Source: Desulfovibrionaceae bacterium (GTDB taxonomy: Bacteria; Desulfobacterota; Desulfovibrionia; Desulfovibrionales; Desulfovibrionaceae). From it: 64,000 bases of DNA. Below the pieces are notes generated by a model. That model was not told the origin of the DNA, did no database searches, and saw only the letters and a program-made list of their open reading frames with translations. Shown here piece after piece: positions 10,501-20,743 of the stretch. Both the position numbers and the translations under genes were made by a program. Each line of letters starts with the position of its first letter. Position 1 is the stretch's first letter. The stretch is taken from the NCBI GenBank assembly GCA_028689675.1, contig JAQVCS010000001.1, positions 186,001 through 250,000 of the forward strand, read 5' to 3'.

Positions 10501-12762
10501 TTAGTCTCGGCGTTCACGGCGGCCACGGTCGCCGCTACGGTCACGGTCGCCACCACGGCGCTCACCACGGTCTCGGTCGCCGCCACGGCGTTCGCCGCGG
10601 TCGCGGTCTGTGCGCTGTGGGCGGGCGGTTTCTTCTGGTGTCCACTCATGCCCCTGTTCTTCCAGCAGCACAGCCTTGCGGCTGGCACGAATGCGGTCGC
10701 CATTAATTTCAATAACTTTCACAACCATGTCTTCGCCAAGCTGGCATACGTCTGAAGGCTGGTTGACGCGGTTCACGTCCAGCTGGGAAACATGCACAAG
10801 GGCTTCCAAATTGGGCAGCAATTCTACAATAACGCCAATTTCCAAAATTTTACGCACCTTGGCAGTGTAATTTTTGCCCAGCTCTGCACGCTGGTCATAA
10901 TACAGCACCATTTCTTTGGCGCGTTCCATAGAGTCTGCTGTGGGGGCAAAAATGGAAATACGGCCAGAATCTTCAATATCAACCGAAGCACCTGTGGTGG
11001 CAGTGATAGCTTTAATATTCTTGCCGCCTGGGCCAATGATAAGGCGGATGATGTCGGGGTTGACAAAAACCTCGGCATGCTGCGGCGCATATTGCGAAAG
11101 CTCGGTGCGCGGTGCGGCAAGGGCTTTGCTCATTTCACCCAGAATGTGCAGGCGGGCTTCGTGAGCCTGCTGCATGGCCTGCTTCATAATTTCTGTGGTC
11201 AGGCCTGTAATTTTAATATCCATCTGAACGGCAGTAATGCCTTCAGCCGTGCCAGCAATCTTAAAATCCATATCGCCCAAGGCATCTTCATCACCCAAAA
11301 TATCGGTGAGGACAATAAACTTGTCGTCCTGCTTGATCAAGCCCATGGCCACGCCAGCCACAGGGGCACTAATTTTAATGCCCGCATCCATAAGCGAGAG
11401 GCAACCGCCGCACACTGCCGCCATGGAAGAAGAACCGTTCGATTCCATGGTTTCTGAAACCACGCGCAGGGTAAAGGGGAAATCTTTTTCAGCAGGCAAA
11501 ATGGGGCGTAAAGCCTTTTCGGCCAAAGCGCCATGCCCAATTTCGCGGCGCGAAATACGCACAGGTTTCACTTCACCCACCGAGAAAGGGGGGAAGTTAT
11601 AATGCAGCATAAAGCGCTTGGTCACATCGCCCACAAGCGAATCCATACGCTGTTCATCAGTAGAAGCGCCCAAGGTGGTGACCACCAAAGACTTTGTTTC
11701 GCCACGGGCAAAAATGGCCGAGCCATGCGCGCGGGGCAGCACCGAGCTTTGAATTTGAATGGGGCGCACTGTGGTGGTGTTGCGGCCATCTATGCGTGTG
11801 CCTTCCTCAACTATGCGGGCACGCACCACTTTCTTTTCCAGCATGCCAATAATTTCAGGGGCTTCTTTCAAAGCTTCCTCATTATCTGCCCATGCGGTAT
11901 CGGCTTTCAGGGCTTCCATTACGGCTTTTTTTACCGCGCTACGGGCTTGCTTGCGCTCCAGCTTGTCGGCCACGCGCATGGAATCTTCCAAGCCATTGGT
12001 CATAGCCAGCTCGGTAACGCGGGCAATCAGGGCTTCGTTATCCTGATGCGGGCTAAAGCTCATTTTTTCTTTGCCAGCCAGTTCGCGCAATTTCAGCTGG
12101 GCAGCAATAAGGGGCTGAATTTCTTTGCGTCCCCATTCCAGTGCTTCAATAATCACGCTTTCGGGTACAAACTGGGCTTCGCCTTCCACCATGGTGAGGG
12201 CATCGGCAGAAGCGGCAAAGACAATGCCCAAGTCGCTTTCTTCCATTTGCTCATAGGTGGGGTTAAGCACAAATTGCCCATTGATGCGGCCAATGCGCCC
12301 GCCCGCCACAGGTCCTTCAAAGGGCAGGGGCGAAAGCATTACCGCAGCAGAAGCGGCAGTGAGGGCAAGCACGTCGGGGTTATTTTCTGTGTCAGCAGAA
12401 ATAACATTGGCCAGCACCTGTACATCTTCTTTCAAACCCTTGGGGAACAAGGGGCGGATGGGGCGGTCTATCAGGCGGGAAACCAGCGTTTCGCGCTCGG
12501 AGGGGCGGCCAATTTCGCGGCGGAAAAAGCTGCCGGGGATGCGCCCAGAAGCATACATTTTTTCAGCATATTCAACAGTTAAGGGGAAGAAACCCTTGTC
12601 AAATTCTAAAGCCTGCGAGCATACGGTTACCAGCACTACTGTGCCGCCGCATTGTGCCCACACTGCGCCATGTGCCTGATTGGCAAGGCGACCCGTTTCG
12701 AAAATAATTTCTTTGCCGCCCACAGTAGCTGTGACGCGGGTAGGATTAAAAATATCCTGCAT
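10501..12762 (-). CDS. pnp: Polynucleotide phosphorylase
   Basis: 753 residues from the ATG at 12762, preceded by AAGGAAT. A 3'-5' phosphorolytic exoribonuclease of RNA turnover. Two RNase PH domains flank an all-helical linker; the second holds FPFTLRVVSE and SNGSSSMA near the active site. The KH domain carries GPGGKNIKAI, and the S1 domain follows. The last 40 residues are an unusual Arg/Asp/Gly tail of repeated DRDRGERRGG units. A 210-bp leader separates it from rpsO, so pnp probably has its own promoter and possibly leader-based autoregulation as in E. coli. Confidence 0.97.
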   Translation of the reverse strand: MQDIFNPTRVTATVGGKEIIFETGRLANQAHGAVWAQCGGTVVLVTVCSQALEFDKGFFPLTVEYAEKMYASGRIPGSFFRREIGRPSERETLVSRLIDRPIRPLFPKGLKEDVQVLANVISADTENNPDVLALTAASAAVMLSPLPFEGPVAGGRIGRINGQFVLNPTYEQMEESDLGIVFAASADALTMVEGEAQFVPESVIIEALEWGRKEIQPLIAAQLKLRELAGKEKMSFSPHQDNEALIARVTELAMTNGLEDSMRVADKLERKQARSAVKKAVMEALKADTAWADNEEALKEAPEIIGMLEKKVVRARIVEEGTRIDGRNTTTVRPIQIQSSVLPRAHGSAIFARGETKSLVVTTLGASTDEQRMDSLVGDVTKRFMLHYNFPPFSVGEVKPVRISRREIGHGALAEKALRPILPAEKDFPFTLRVVSETMESNGSSSMAAVCGGCLSLMDAGIKISAPVAGVAMGLIKQDDKFIVLTDILGDEDALGDMDFKIAGTAEGITAVQMDIKITGLTTEIMKQAMQQAHEARLHILGEMSKALAAPRTELSQYAPQHAEVFVNPDIIRLIIGPGGKNIKAITATTGASVDIEDSGRISIFAPTADSMERAKEMVLYYDQRAELGKNYTAKVRKILEIGVIVELLPNLEALVHVSQLDVNRVNQPSDVCQLGEDMVVKVIEINGDRIRASRKAVLLEEQGHEWTPEETARPQRTDRDRGERRGGDRDRGERRGGDRDRSGDRGRRERRD

Positions 12763-12933
12763 AATAATTCCTTTTCGAAGGGGATTCCGTGAAGAAGTAG
12801 AAAGCGGCTGTGCTTTCCAATTCTGCATGGACCCCCCTTCCTTCTGTTAGGGGCAATGCTTGGGCATTGCCATGACAAGCACAGCATTTTTTTTAAAAGC
12901 CTGTGTGCCAGAGGCTTTGTGTTGCCTGCACCA

Positions 12934-12961
12934 TAAAAACAGGGGAGCCGAAGCCCCCCTG
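12934..12961 (-). terminator. Intrinsic terminator after rpsO
   Basis: On the minus strand CAGGGGGGC-TTCG-GCTCCCCTG, a stem with a stable UUCG tetraloop, is followed by TTTTT. It lies 14 bp past the rpsO stop. Confidence 0.9.
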
Positions 12962-12974
12962 CTCTATGGCAAAC

Positions 12975-13244
12975 TTACTTGCGCAGGCCGAGCTTTTCAA
13001 TCAAAGCGCGGTAGCGGTTGATGTCTTTGTTTTTCAAATACTTCAGCATATTGCGGCGCTTGCCCACCATACGCAGCAAGCCTGTACGCGAATGGAAGTC
13101 TTTTTTATTGGCCTTAAAGTGGTCGGTCAGGCTTAAAATGCGGGCGGTAAGCAGGGCAATCTGCACTTCGGCAGAGCCAGTGTCACCCACATGATGGGCA
13201 TGAGCTTCAATAACAACTTTCTTATCAGCGGTATCCATAGCCAC
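12975..13244 (-). CDS. rpsO: 30S ribosomal protein S15
   Basis: 89 residues. It binds 16S rRNA helices 20-22 early in 30S assembly. Family signatures [17 protein letters not shown] and [12 protein letters not shown] are clear. The GTG at 13244 has GGAG at ideal spacing, whereas the ATG two codons later is 13 bases from it, so GTG is preferred. The stop of rpsO is followed by a terminator, and truB lies immediately upstream (26 bp). Confidence 0.96.
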   Translation of the reverse strand: MAMDTADKKVVIEAHAHHVGDTGSAEVQIALLTARILSLTDHFKANKKDFHSRTGLLRMVGKRRNMLKYLKNKDINRYRALIEKLGLRK

Positions 13245-13270
13245 AGCTTTTCTCCTTTACGAGAAACAGG

Positions 13271-14197
13271 TTAGTTCCAAAGCCCCCGCAATACAGTCCA
13301 GCAGTGTTTCCCTTGCACTTCGGCTGCCTCGGCCAGCGCCAATGCCTGCCCATTGTGGGCAAGCAGCAGAGCTTTTTCGCCTTCGCCGCGATAGGGCAAG
13401 GGCATGCCATTGCGCAGCAGAGCTTCTTCTGCCGCGTTCACGCTTATGGTGCGCCAATGCGGCAAGGCAGTGCTCAGGGGCAGCACACGCTGTGGCAAGC
13501 TGGAGGGATTGTCCAGAATTTCTTGCCAGTCATGCGCCTGCGCCAGACTGAAGGGGTGGCTATACTCTCGAATCAGTTCTGTGAGCACGGCTCCGCACTG
13601 TAAGCGACTTCCCAGGCTGTGGGCCAGAGAGCGTATATAGGTGCCAGAACTACATGCGACCCGAAAGCGCACAAGCGGTAAATTCATACTGATGACTTCC
13701 GCTTGCGAAATTTCTATTTGTTTCCATTTTTGGGGCACATCTTTGCCCGCGCGCGCCAATTTATACAGGGCTTGCCCCTGATGCTTGGCTGCGGAATACG
13801 GCGGGACGGGCTGCTCACTTGTGCCGCACCAAGCGGCAATTTCGTGGCGCACAGCGTCTTCGCTAATATGCTGCCAAGGGCTTTGGCTTACTATTGTGCC
13901 CTCTTTATCCCATGTATCGGTGCTTTGCCCAAGGCGCAATTCACCCTGATACACTTTGCCGCCGTCGGCCATAAGGTGGCCAGAAATTTTGGTGGCATTG
14001 CCCAGTAGCACCAGCAACACGCCTTCAGCCATGGGGTCAAGTGTGCCAGCATGGCCTATTTTTTTTTGCCCCAGCCTTTTGATGCCAGTAATACAATAGG
14101 TGGATGAGGGGCCAGAGGGCTTGCGCAAGACCAACACGCCGTGTTGCTGTGGCACTTGCAGGCGCTGTGCGGCTTGAGGGGCAGGGTTCATATTCAT
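13271..14197 (-). CDS. truB: tRNA pseudouridine-55 synthase
   Basis: 308 residues, normal for the TruB family. It makes pseudouridine 55 in the T-loop of most tRNAs. The catalytic Asp is in HAGTLDPMAEGVL near residue 55, and VACSSGTYIRSLA is the second conserved block. The Shine-Dalgarno is weak. It lies between nrnA and rpsO, the common bacterial order. Confidence 0.95.
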   Translation of the reverse strand: MNMNPAPQAAQRLQVPQQHGVLVLRKPSGPSSTYCITGIKRLGQKKIGHAGTLDPMAEGVLLVLLGNATKISGHLMADGGKVYQGELRLGQSTDTWDKEGTIVSQSPWQHISEDAVRHEIAAWCGTSEQPVPPYSAAKHQGQALYKLARAGKDVPQKWKQIEISQAEVISMNLPLVRFRVACSSGTYIRSLAHSLGSRLQCGAVLTELIREYSHPFSLAQAHDWQEILDNPSSLPQRVLPLSTALPHWRTISVNAAEEALLRNGMPLPYRGEGEKALLLAHNGQALALAEAAEVQGKHCWTVLRGLWN

Positions 14198-14313
14198 AGT
14201 AAGCTCTTGTCAATAGCGGATTATATAAGGGAAGTAAAGGGAAATGATTGCCAAAGCAGGGCTGTGGCCTTGTTACTAAGCCGCAGACCCTGCTTTTGTT
14301 GGCAAAAATATTT

Positions 14314-15333
14314 TTATTCGCCTTCCTGATCCAGCTCTTCGCTCACAGCCTGCACCACGGCCTCGGCCGCTTCAGGCAGGGGCAGCTTAATAGTGCCGCC
14401 AGCGGCATTTTTGTGCCCGCCGCCATTCAGGCTGGCTGCGGCTGCGCGCACATCAATATCCCCAGCAGAGCGCAGGCTGAACTTGCACAGCTTGGGCTTG
14501 TCTTCGCGCAGCATAATGGTGGCTTTTACGCCCTTGAGGCGGCGCATCATGTCTACAAAGCCTTCCAAATCTTCCTTTGTAGCCCCCGTTTCTTGAAACA
14601 GGGAATAGGGAATGGCAATAAAGGCTATGGTATCGCGGCGGCGCAGCGCCACAGAGCCCATGAGCTTGCCCCACAAGCGCATGCGCCCCAAGCTCCACTG
14701 GTGGTCAAGCTGTTCACGCAGGGCAGGGATGTCTAAACCTAAGCCAACCAGATGGGTGACCAAGGCCAGTACATGCACATTGGTATTGCCATGGGCAAAG
14801 CCGCCTGTGTCGGTAAGCAAAGCCAGCCCGAGGTTTTTGGCTATATCACCCTTCAGGGCAAGGCCTGCGGCTTGGGCAATATAGGCTATAGCCTGCGCTG
14901 TGGCGGCAAAGTCAGGGTCAACCCAATTGGCCACAGTGCCAAAAAGAGGATTGCCCCTGTGGTGATCAATATTGATGCAGGGCAGGCCTGCGGCAAGGCT
15001 GCTGGCCATTTCTTCCCCAGTGCGGTGGGCTTCGCCACAGTCCAGCACAATGGCTACCTCTGGCGTAAAAGGCAGAGGGGAAAGGTGCGTGTGCCAATAG
15101 CAGGGCTGCGGCAGCCAACGCAAATAGTCGGGCAGGCCGCTGGTATTATAAATAATAACCTGCTTGCCCAAAGCCTTTAAAACAAAGGCCATCATGGCTG
15201 TAGAGCCCACAGCGTCGCCATCGGGGCTGGCATGAGCGCACACAATAAAGCGATCATGCTTGCGCAGCACCTCAAGCACAGCATAGGCTTGTTCCCTATA
15301 CTGCTGGGGAAAAGAATTCCACGTTTCTTGCAT
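14314..15333 (-). CDS. nrnA: NrnA-type DHH oligoribonuclease / pAp phosphatase
   Basis: 339 residues from the ATG at 15333, which has GAGGG six bases upstream. It degrades oligoribonucleotides of a few bases and dephosphorylates pAp, with manganese. The first metal motif is HASPDGDAVGS, the DHH signature is NIDHHRGN, and the DHHA1 motif GGGHKNAAGG closes the protein. Nothing else lies between it and infB: the 76-bp gap has no room for rbfA or a DUF503 gene. Confidence 0.92.
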   Translation of the reverse strand: MQETWNSFPQQYREQAYAVLEVLRKHDRFIVCAHASPDGDAVGSTAMMAFVLKALGKQVIIYNTSGLPDYLRWLPQPCYWHTHLSPLPFTPEVAIVLDCGEAHRTGEEMASSLAAGLPCINIDHHRGNPLFGTVANWVDPDFAATAQAIAYIAQAAGLALKGDIAKNLGLALLTDTGGFAHGNTNVHVLALVTHLVGLGLDIPALREQLDHQWSLGRMRLWGKLMGSVALRRRDTIAFIAIPYSLFQETGATKEDLEGFVDMMRRLKGVKATIMLREDKPKLCKFSLRSAGDIDVRAAAASLNGGGHKNAAGGTIKLPLPEAAEAVVQAVSEELDQEGE

Positions 15334-15408
15334 TATGCCCTCATACAAAAAGGGGACAGGAACATTTTTTTGAAAAGTGCTCCCGCCCCCATACAAGACA
15401 CTTTTTAC

Positions 15409-18303
15409 TTACAGGGTGGCGGCTTCTTCTACAGTAACAAAGGCTTCGATAATATCGCCAACCTTGATGTCATTGTAATTTTCCAAGCCCACACCGCATT
15501 CATTGCCTTTCATCACTTCTTTGGCATCGTCTTTAAAGCGCTTGAGCGAGCTGATTTTGCCAGTGTAAATAACCACGCCGTCGCGCAGCAGGCGCACGCC
15601 TGCATTACGCGCCACCTTGCCATCTACAACATAGCAGCCAGCAATAACGCCCACCTTGGGCACGCTAAAGGTATTACGCACTTCTGTCTGGCCAAGATAT
15701 TCTTCGCGCTGCACAGGGGCAAGCATGCCCGTCATAGCGCTGGTAATTTCTTCTTCCAGCTTATAGATAATGTCATAGAAGCGAATTTCAACATTTTCAC
15801 GCTCGGCAACTTCTTTGACCTTGGCTGTGGGGCGCACATTAAAGCCCAGCACAATGGCCTGCGAAGCGGCTGCCAGCATGATGTCCGATTCAGAAATAGC
15901 GCCAGCACCAGAGTGCACCACGGCAACCTTGACCTTTTCTGTGCTCATTTTATTGAGCTTGGCATTGATGGCTTCTACAGAGCCCTGCACATCGGCCTTG
16001 ACCAGCAAGTTCAGGTTCAGCGCTTCTTCATCCGATGCCTTGGAAGCAAGGAAGGTTTCCAAAGTCACCTTGTGCTCGCAGGCAAGGGCGCGTTCGCGCT
16101 GCTTGGTGGCGCGGGTTTCAGCAATGCGGCGGGCTACTTTTTCATCATTCACGCAAATGAATTCTTCGCCAGCTTCTGCCACGCCGTCAAAGCCCTGTAC
16201 TTCCACAGGCATGGAAGGCCCAGCTTCTTTGACCTTTTTGCCTTGGTCATTAAAGAGAGCGCGCACACGGCCAGAGAAGACGCCGCACACAAAGTTGTCA
16301 CCCTGCTTGAGCGTGCCTTCCTGAATAAGCACAGTGGCCACAGGCCCACGCCCTTTGTCCAGCTTAGCTTCCACAATATGCCCGCGGGCAGGCTTGTTGG
16401 GGTTGGCCTTGAGTTCCAGAATTTCTGCCTGCAAGGCAACCAGTTCCAGCAATTCGTCCAAACCCTGACGGGTTTTGGCTGAAACCATGGCGGTTACGGT
16501 ATCGCCGCCCCAATCTTCTGCCTGCAAGCCAAATTCGGCCAATTCGCGCAAAACACGTTCGGGGTTTGCGCCGGGCTTATCAATTTTGTTCACCGCAACC
16601 ATAATAGGCACACCAGCGGCGCGCGAGTGGTTGATGGCCTCACGGGTTTGTTCCATCACGCCGTCATCGGCTGCCACCACCAGAATAACAAGGTCTGTCA
16701 CCTGTGCGCCACGGGCACGCATGGCTGTAAAGGCTTCATGGCCGGGGGTATCCAAAAAGACAATATCCCCGCGCTTGGTTTTGACGTGATAAGCGCCAAT
16801 ATGCTGAGTAATGCCGCCAGCTTCACCCGAGGTGACACTGGTTTTGCGAATAGCATCCAGCAGCGAGGTTTTACCATGGTCAACGTGCCCCATAATGGTA
16901 ACCACAGGGGGGCGCGGCCGCAGCAGCTCTGGCGTGTCGGCTTCGGTAGGGATAATGTAATCTTCTTCCGCAAAGCCAGCTTTTTCCACTTCATAGCCAA
17001 ATTCAGAGGCCACAAGGGTAGCGGTTTCAATATCCAGCGCTTGGTTGATGGTGGCCATCATGCCAAGGTTGAACAGAATTTTAATAATTTCGTTGGCCTT
17101 CAAGCCCATTTGATGCGCCATATCGGCCACGCGAATGGCTTCGGTCACACGAATTTTACGCTTTGCGGCCTTTAAGGGCTGGGTATTGGAAGGGCTCACC
17201 GGCGCTTTGCCGCCCTTACGTCTGCCGCGGCTGCGGTTCATGCGCGAACCGTCATCATCGTCGGCATTGCGGCGGCCAAAATCACCCTGCCCGCCAAAAT
17301 CGACTGTACGCTTTACATTTTTGTTGCGCTTTTTCTTGCTTTGGTCGCCACGGCCAGCAAGGTCTGCCGGGGCAGGGGCTGCACCAAAGCCAGCACCCTG
17401 CGGGCGCGGGGCAAAGCCAGGGCGTGCACCAGCGGGGCGGTCACCCTGCGGGCGGGGTGCGCCACCGGGGCGCGGGGCACCGCCATTGCGGTCACCCTGT
17501 GGGCGCGGTGCGCCACTGGGGCGATAGGGGCGGCTGGTGTTGCTATCACGCTGTTGTTGCTCACGGGCGCGGTTTTCTTGGGTGCGCGCTTGTGCTTCGG
17601 GCGTGGGGCGCGAAATAATACGCACCTGCGGGGCGGCAGGCTGCTGTGCCTTGGCTTCTGGCTCAGCTGCACGCTGCGGCAAGGTGGGCGCAGAAGAGCC
17701 TTCGGGCATGGCAGAGGCTTCTGCCTGACCATGGCGAATAACACGCGCTTTTTCTGGCTTGGGGTTTTCCGCAGCCTTTTGCGCGGCGGCCTTTTGGGCA
17801 GCTGCTTTTTCTTCGGCAGCTTTTTGGGCGGCTTGCTCGGCAGCCAGCTTGGCGGCCGCGGCTTCTTCTGCCGCAGCTTTTTCCGCAGCCAGCTTGGCCG
17901 CCAGCACATCTTGCGGGCGGGAAATAACGCGGGCTACAGGGGCAGAGGCGCGCACTTCTTTAGCGCTTTTAGCCCGCGTGGTGCTGGCCTTGGGGCTTTC
18001 GGCTGCTTCTGATGGCTTGGCGGCAGCGGCTTCAGGCTGTTTTTCGGCCTGTTCCTGCGTGGCGGCCTGCTCTTGCTCTGGCTGCTCATCCTTGCGGGGG
18101 CGGCGGCGCACAATAACCTTGCTTTGTGCTTCTTTCTGTTTTTCTATTTCAGCAAAATGCGCGCGCAATTTGTCGGCTTCTTCAGGGCTTACCTGCGTTT
18201 TTGCCGAGCTGTTCATTTCTTTTAACACTTGCTTGACTTCCGACTCAGTAGCCGAGCCAAGGTCTTTTAATAATTCAACTATCTTAATTTTTTTATCATT
18301 CAT
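15409..18303 (-). CDS. infB: Translation initiation factor IF-2
   Basis: 964 residues from the ATG at 18303. It delivers fMet-tRNA to the 30S subunit and drives subunit joining. An IF2_N motif starts the protein. A long low-complexity linker follows: an Ala/Glu/Lys helix rich in [15 protein letters not shown] units, then repeats of GAPRPQGDR. The GTPase motifs GHVDHGKTS (G1), DTPGHEAF (G3), NKID (G4) and SAKT (G5) are intact, followed by domains II-IV. The ATG overlaps the ylxR stop as TAATG, indicating translational coupling. Confidence 0.97.
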   Translation of the reverse strand: MNDKKIKIVELLKDLGSATESEVKQVLKEMNSSAKTQVSPEEADKLRAHFAEIEKQKEAQSKVIVRRRPRKDEQPEQEQAATQEQAEKQPEAAAAKPSEAAESPKASTTRAKSAKEVRASAPVARVISRPQDVLAAKLAAEKAAAEEAAAAKLAAEQAAQKAAEEKAAAQKAAAQKAAENPKPEKARVIRHGQAEASAMPEGSSAPTLPQRAAEPEAKAQQPAAPQVRIISRPTPEAQARTQENRAREQQQRDSNTSRPYRPSGAPRPQGDRNGGAPRPGGAPRPQGDRPAGARPGFAPRPQGAGFGAAPAPADLAGRGDQSKKKRNKNVKRTVDFGGQGDFGRRNADDDDGSRMNRSRGRRKGGKAPVSPSNTQPLKAAKRKIRVTEAIRVADMAHQMGLKANEIIKILFNLGMMATINQALDIETATLVASEFGYEVEKAGFAEEDYIIPTEADTPELLRPRPPVVTIMGHVDHGKTSLLDAIRKTSVTSGEAGGITQHIGAYHVKTKRGDIVFLDTPGHEAFTAMRARGAQVTDLVILVVAADDGVMEQTREAINHSRAAGVPIMVAVNKIDKPGANPERVLRELAEFGLQAEDWGGDTVTAMVSAKTRQGLDELLELVALQAEILELKANPNKPARGHIVEAKLDKGRGPVATVLIQEGTLKQGDNFVCGVFSGRVRALFNDQGKKVKEAGPSMPVEVQGFDGVAEAGEEFICVNDEKVARRIAETRATKQRERALACEHKVTLETFLASKASDEEALNLNLLVKADVQGSVEAINAKLNKMSTEKVKVAVVHSGAGAISESDIMLAAASQAIVLGFNVRPTAKVKEVAERENVEIRFYDIIYKLEEEITSAMTGMLAPVQREEYLGQTEVRNTFSVPKVGVIAGCYVVDGKVARNAGVRLLRDGVVIYTGKISSLKRFKDDAKEVMKGNECGVGLENYNDIKVGDIIEAFVTVEEAATL

Positions 18304-18518
18304 TATTCTGTAGCCCCCTTGCGCTTCGCGCAAAACCTGTACTTGGCAAATTTCCGCTCGCAGGCGGGGTCGTGGCAAAGGTACCAGCCCCTGCCCGGCA
18401 TGATTTGCTGCTCATCACAACTCGGCTGCCCTTGGGGCAAAAGCACATATCGTGTGAGCGCGGCTTTGGGATAACGCTGTCTGCAAATCACGCACATCCT
18501 TTCGGGCGTGTGCGGCAT
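18303..18518 (-). CDS. ylxR: YlxR-family RNA-binding protein
   Basis: 71 residues. Small basic YlxR (DUF448) proteins sit between nusA and infB in many bacteria and have been tied to RNase P and RNA binding. Visible signatures are [13 protein letters not shown] near the N-terminus and GRGWYLC. Three cysteines could bind metal (CxxC plus CHDPAC). It starts two bases after the nusA stop and its own stop overlaps infB, so the three genes form one translated unit. Confidence 0.9.
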   Translation of the reverse strand: MPHTPERMCVICRQRYPKAALTRYVLLPQGQPSCDEQQIMPGRGWYLCHDPACERKFAKYRFCAKRKGATE

Positions 18519-18520
18519 TA

Positions 18521-19873
18521 CTATTCCTGCTCCTCAACCACGTCCGTCACGTCTGCCGCAGGGGCTTCAGTGCTTGCTTGTTCTTCCTCTTTTTCGATTT
18601 TTAACGAAACCGTCGAAGGTTCAGGCGTTTTTTCCACCACAGGCGCAAGGAAGTTGATGGCGGAGCGCAAATCGGCAATGCGGTTGGCACTCAGCGAAAG
18701 CGAGCGTTCCAGTTCTTCATCGCTGGCCTGACGCAGGCTGTCCAGCGTTTGGAAGCCAGCCGCCAGCAATGATTCTATGGAAACTTCCGCCACAGAGGCA
18801 ACCTGCTCAAGGCCATGCCCAATGGCATTGGCTTCATTATAGCGGGTCTCTGTAAAAATATCGACCTTCCAGCCCAAAAGGCGTGCCGCCAGCTTGACGT
18901 TTTGCCCCTTACGCCCAATAGCATTGGTCAACTGGTCATCTGGCACAATCACTTCCAGCAAATTTTCTTCTTCATCCACAACAATGCGCGAAACTACGGC
19001 AGGTGCTAAAGCATTTTTGGCATAGGTGGCAATGTCGGCACTCCAGACCACAATATCAATGCGCTCGCCGCGCAATTCTTGCACTATGTTCTGAATGCGG
19101 CTGCCGCGCACGCCCACGCAAGCGCCCACGGGGTCAACCTCGCGCTCACGCGAAAGCACAGCCACCTTGGCGCGCGAACCGGGGTCGCGCGAAACGCCCA
19201 TAATCTGCACCGTGCCGTCATCCACTTCGGGCACTTCACGGCGAAAGAGGGCTGCCATATAGTCGCGATGCGAGCGGGAAACAACCACCTGCGGCCCGCG
19301 GCCTTCACGGCGCACATCTAAAATAAGAGCCTGCACGCGGTCGTTGCGCTTATAATGTTCGCGGGGAATTTGTTCTTCCTTGGGTAAAATAGCTTCGGTG
19401 CGCCCAAGATTGATAACCCAGCCGCCCTTGTCGCGGCGCTGAATAGTGCCTGAAACAATTTCGCCCTTGCGCTCAATATATTCTTCGTAAATAAGCCCCT
19501 GCTCGGCATCGCGCATGCGCTGAATAATAACCTGCTTGGCAGACTGGGCAGCAATACGCCCCAAGTCTTTGACTTCTACCCTAAAGCCCATTTCGTCATC
19601 CAGCTGCACAGAGGGGTCGTGCTCGCGGGCTTCAGAAAGTTCAATTTGGGTGTCTTCATTGGCAACGTCGTCATCTTCCACCACAATTTTAAACTGGTAG
19701 ACGTCGATATCGCCTGTTTCTTCGTTAAAGGTTACTTCCAGATCCATATCTTCGCTGTAGCGGCGCAATACCGAGGTGCGCACGGCATCTTCCAGCGTTT
19801 TTACCAGCATGTCGCGGTCAAGCCCCTTATCTTTGCTGATCTGGTCAATAGCTTTTTTTAATTCAAGATTCAT
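18521..19873 (-). CDS. nusA: Transcription termination/antitermination factor NusA
   Basis: 450 residues from the ATG at 19873, preceded by GGAGG. It binds RNA polymerase and nascent RNA at pauses, terminators and rRNA antitermination complexes. N-terminal RNAP-binding domain, S1 domain (GTIQRRDKGGWVINLG), KH1 (DPVGACVGVRGSRIQ) and KH2 (NAIGRKGQNVKLA) appear in order. A short helix-hairpin region and a Glu-rich tail finish it. It lies 72 bp downstream of rimP in the usual operon. Confidence 0.97.
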   Translation of the reverse strand: MNLELKKAIDQISKDKGLDRDMLVKTLEDAVRTSVLRRYSEDMDLEVTFNEETGDIDVYQFKIVVEDDDVANEDTQIELSEAREHDPSVQLDDEMGFRVEVKDLGRIAAQSAKQVIIQRMRDAEQGLIYEEYIERKGEIVSGTIQRRDKGGWVINLGRTEAILPKEEQIPREHYKRNDRVQALILDVRREGRGPQVVVSRSHRDYMAALFRREVPEVDDGTVQIMGVSRDPGSRAKVAVLSREREVDPVGACVGVRGSRIQNIVQELRGERIDIVVWSADIATYAKNALAPAVVSRIVVDEEENLLEVIVPDDQLTNAIGRKGQNVKLAARLLGWKVDIFTETRYNEANAIGHGLEQVASVAEVSIESLLAAGFQTLDSLRQASDEELERSLSLSANRIADLRSAINFLAPVVEKTPEPSTVSLKIEKEEEQASTEAPAADVTDVVEEQE

Positions 19874-19945
19874 AGCGCCTCCAGGCGTCATCGTGCCAAG
19901 CACGGAAAATATCAATAACTCTATAAAAATAGCGCAATGCGCTGC

Positions 19946-20581
19946 TTATTGTTCTTTTTTAGCCGTTTTTTTCTCGGGCTTGGGCTGTTTGGGGGCTTTG
20001 CCCGGCTTGGCGGGCTGGGCAAAAATATGCACCTTGCTCACCTTGCGGCATTGTTCCCACGGCAGACACACTGTTTGCCCAAGGGGCAACACAGCACCCT
20101 CGGGGCTGAGGTCGCACAGCTCCAAAGTAAAGCTCTGGTCTTCCACACTGCGCAGCAGCCCTTTAAAGCGCTTGCGCGTGCCCAGCTCTGGCAGGGGGTC
20201 AATAAGGCTGGCTTCAATAAATTCGCCCACAAAGCGCTGTAACTGCTCAAGCTTAAAAATAAGGCGGGTCAGCCCCGGGCTGGAAACTTCCAACACATAG
20301 GCAGTGGGAATAACGTCTTCCACTTCCAGCGTAAGCCCCACATGGCGCGAAATTTCTTCGCATTGGTCAATAGTGGCCGAAAGGGGGAAGCCCTCTTCCC
20401 CTTCACTGAGGCCATGGGCTTTGTCATTTTCCTGCTGCTTTTCCAGAGGCACATCAACAAAAATACGCACCACAGCGCGGCCAGACTGAAGAATATCAAT
20501 GCCCCAAATTTCTAGGCCAAGGGAAGTGACAACCGGTTGTGCAATAGCAGTAATAGCGTCAAGAAGAGCAGGTCTTGCCAT
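19946..20581 (-). CDS. rimP: Ribosome maturation factor RimP
   Basis: 211 residues. It is needed for 30S assembly. The core matches RimP (GLEIWGIDI, VRIFVDVP, YVLEVSSPGLTRLI). The C-terminal 25 residues form a Lys/Pro tail beyond the usual end. It is the first gene of the rimP-nusA-ylxR-infB operon; the promoter should lie in the 60 bp upstream of 20581, where the sequence is A+T-rich. Confidence 0.93.
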   Translation of the reverse strand: MARPALLDAITAIAQPVVTSLGLEIWGIDILQSGRAVVRIFVDVPLEKQQENDKAHGLSEGEEGFPLSATIDQCEEISRHVGLTLEVEDVIPTAYVLEVSSPGLTRLIFKLEQLQRFVGEFIEASLIDPLPELGTRKRFKGLLRSVEDQSFTLELCDLSPEGAVLPLGQTVCLPWEQCRKVSKVHIFAQPAKPGKAPKQPKPEKKTAKKEQ

Positions 20582-20647
20582 GTAAATTCCTTACAATATC
20601 AAGTAAATATGCACATTGTGCTGTACATTTTTCTTGTGTGCGCGTAC

Positions 20648-20674
20648 AAAAAAAGGGGGCCTGATCATCAGGCC
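20648..20674 (-). terminator. Intrinsic terminator upstream of rimP
   Basis: On the minus strand GGCCTGA-TGA-TCAGGCC is followed by CCC and seven T residues. It ends either mutY transcripts, 270 bp past that stop, or the candidate small RNA. Confidence 0.88.
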
Positions 20675-20743
20675 ACCCAACGCGAACAGTGTTCAAATAG
20701 GATGTTGTGGCACAAGGTGCACGCACCCCTTACCAACTGAGAC
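20648..20743 (-). ncRNA. Candidate small RNA between mutY and rimP
   Basis: On the minus strand a TTGACA at 20778-20773 is followed, after 17 bp, by a weak TATCTC -10 (20755-20750). About 95 nt later comes a strong intrinsic terminator. The stretch between contains three short hairpins: GGTG/CACC, TTGTG/CACAA and GAAC/GTTC. It does not fold as a tRNA and I do not recognise it as 6S, 4.5S or tmRNA. Alternatively it is only the 3' untranslated region of mutY. Confidence 0.3.

Noticed and set aside
11533..12582. A 349-codon plus-strand ORF opposite pnp
   Set aside because: It is the antisense of the highly conserved pnp frame; His/Phe/Gly-rich composition is typical of such shadows.
15232..16482. 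A 416-codon plus-strand ORF opposite infB and nrnA
   Set aside because: It spans the ends of two well-supported opposite-strand genes and shows no domain.
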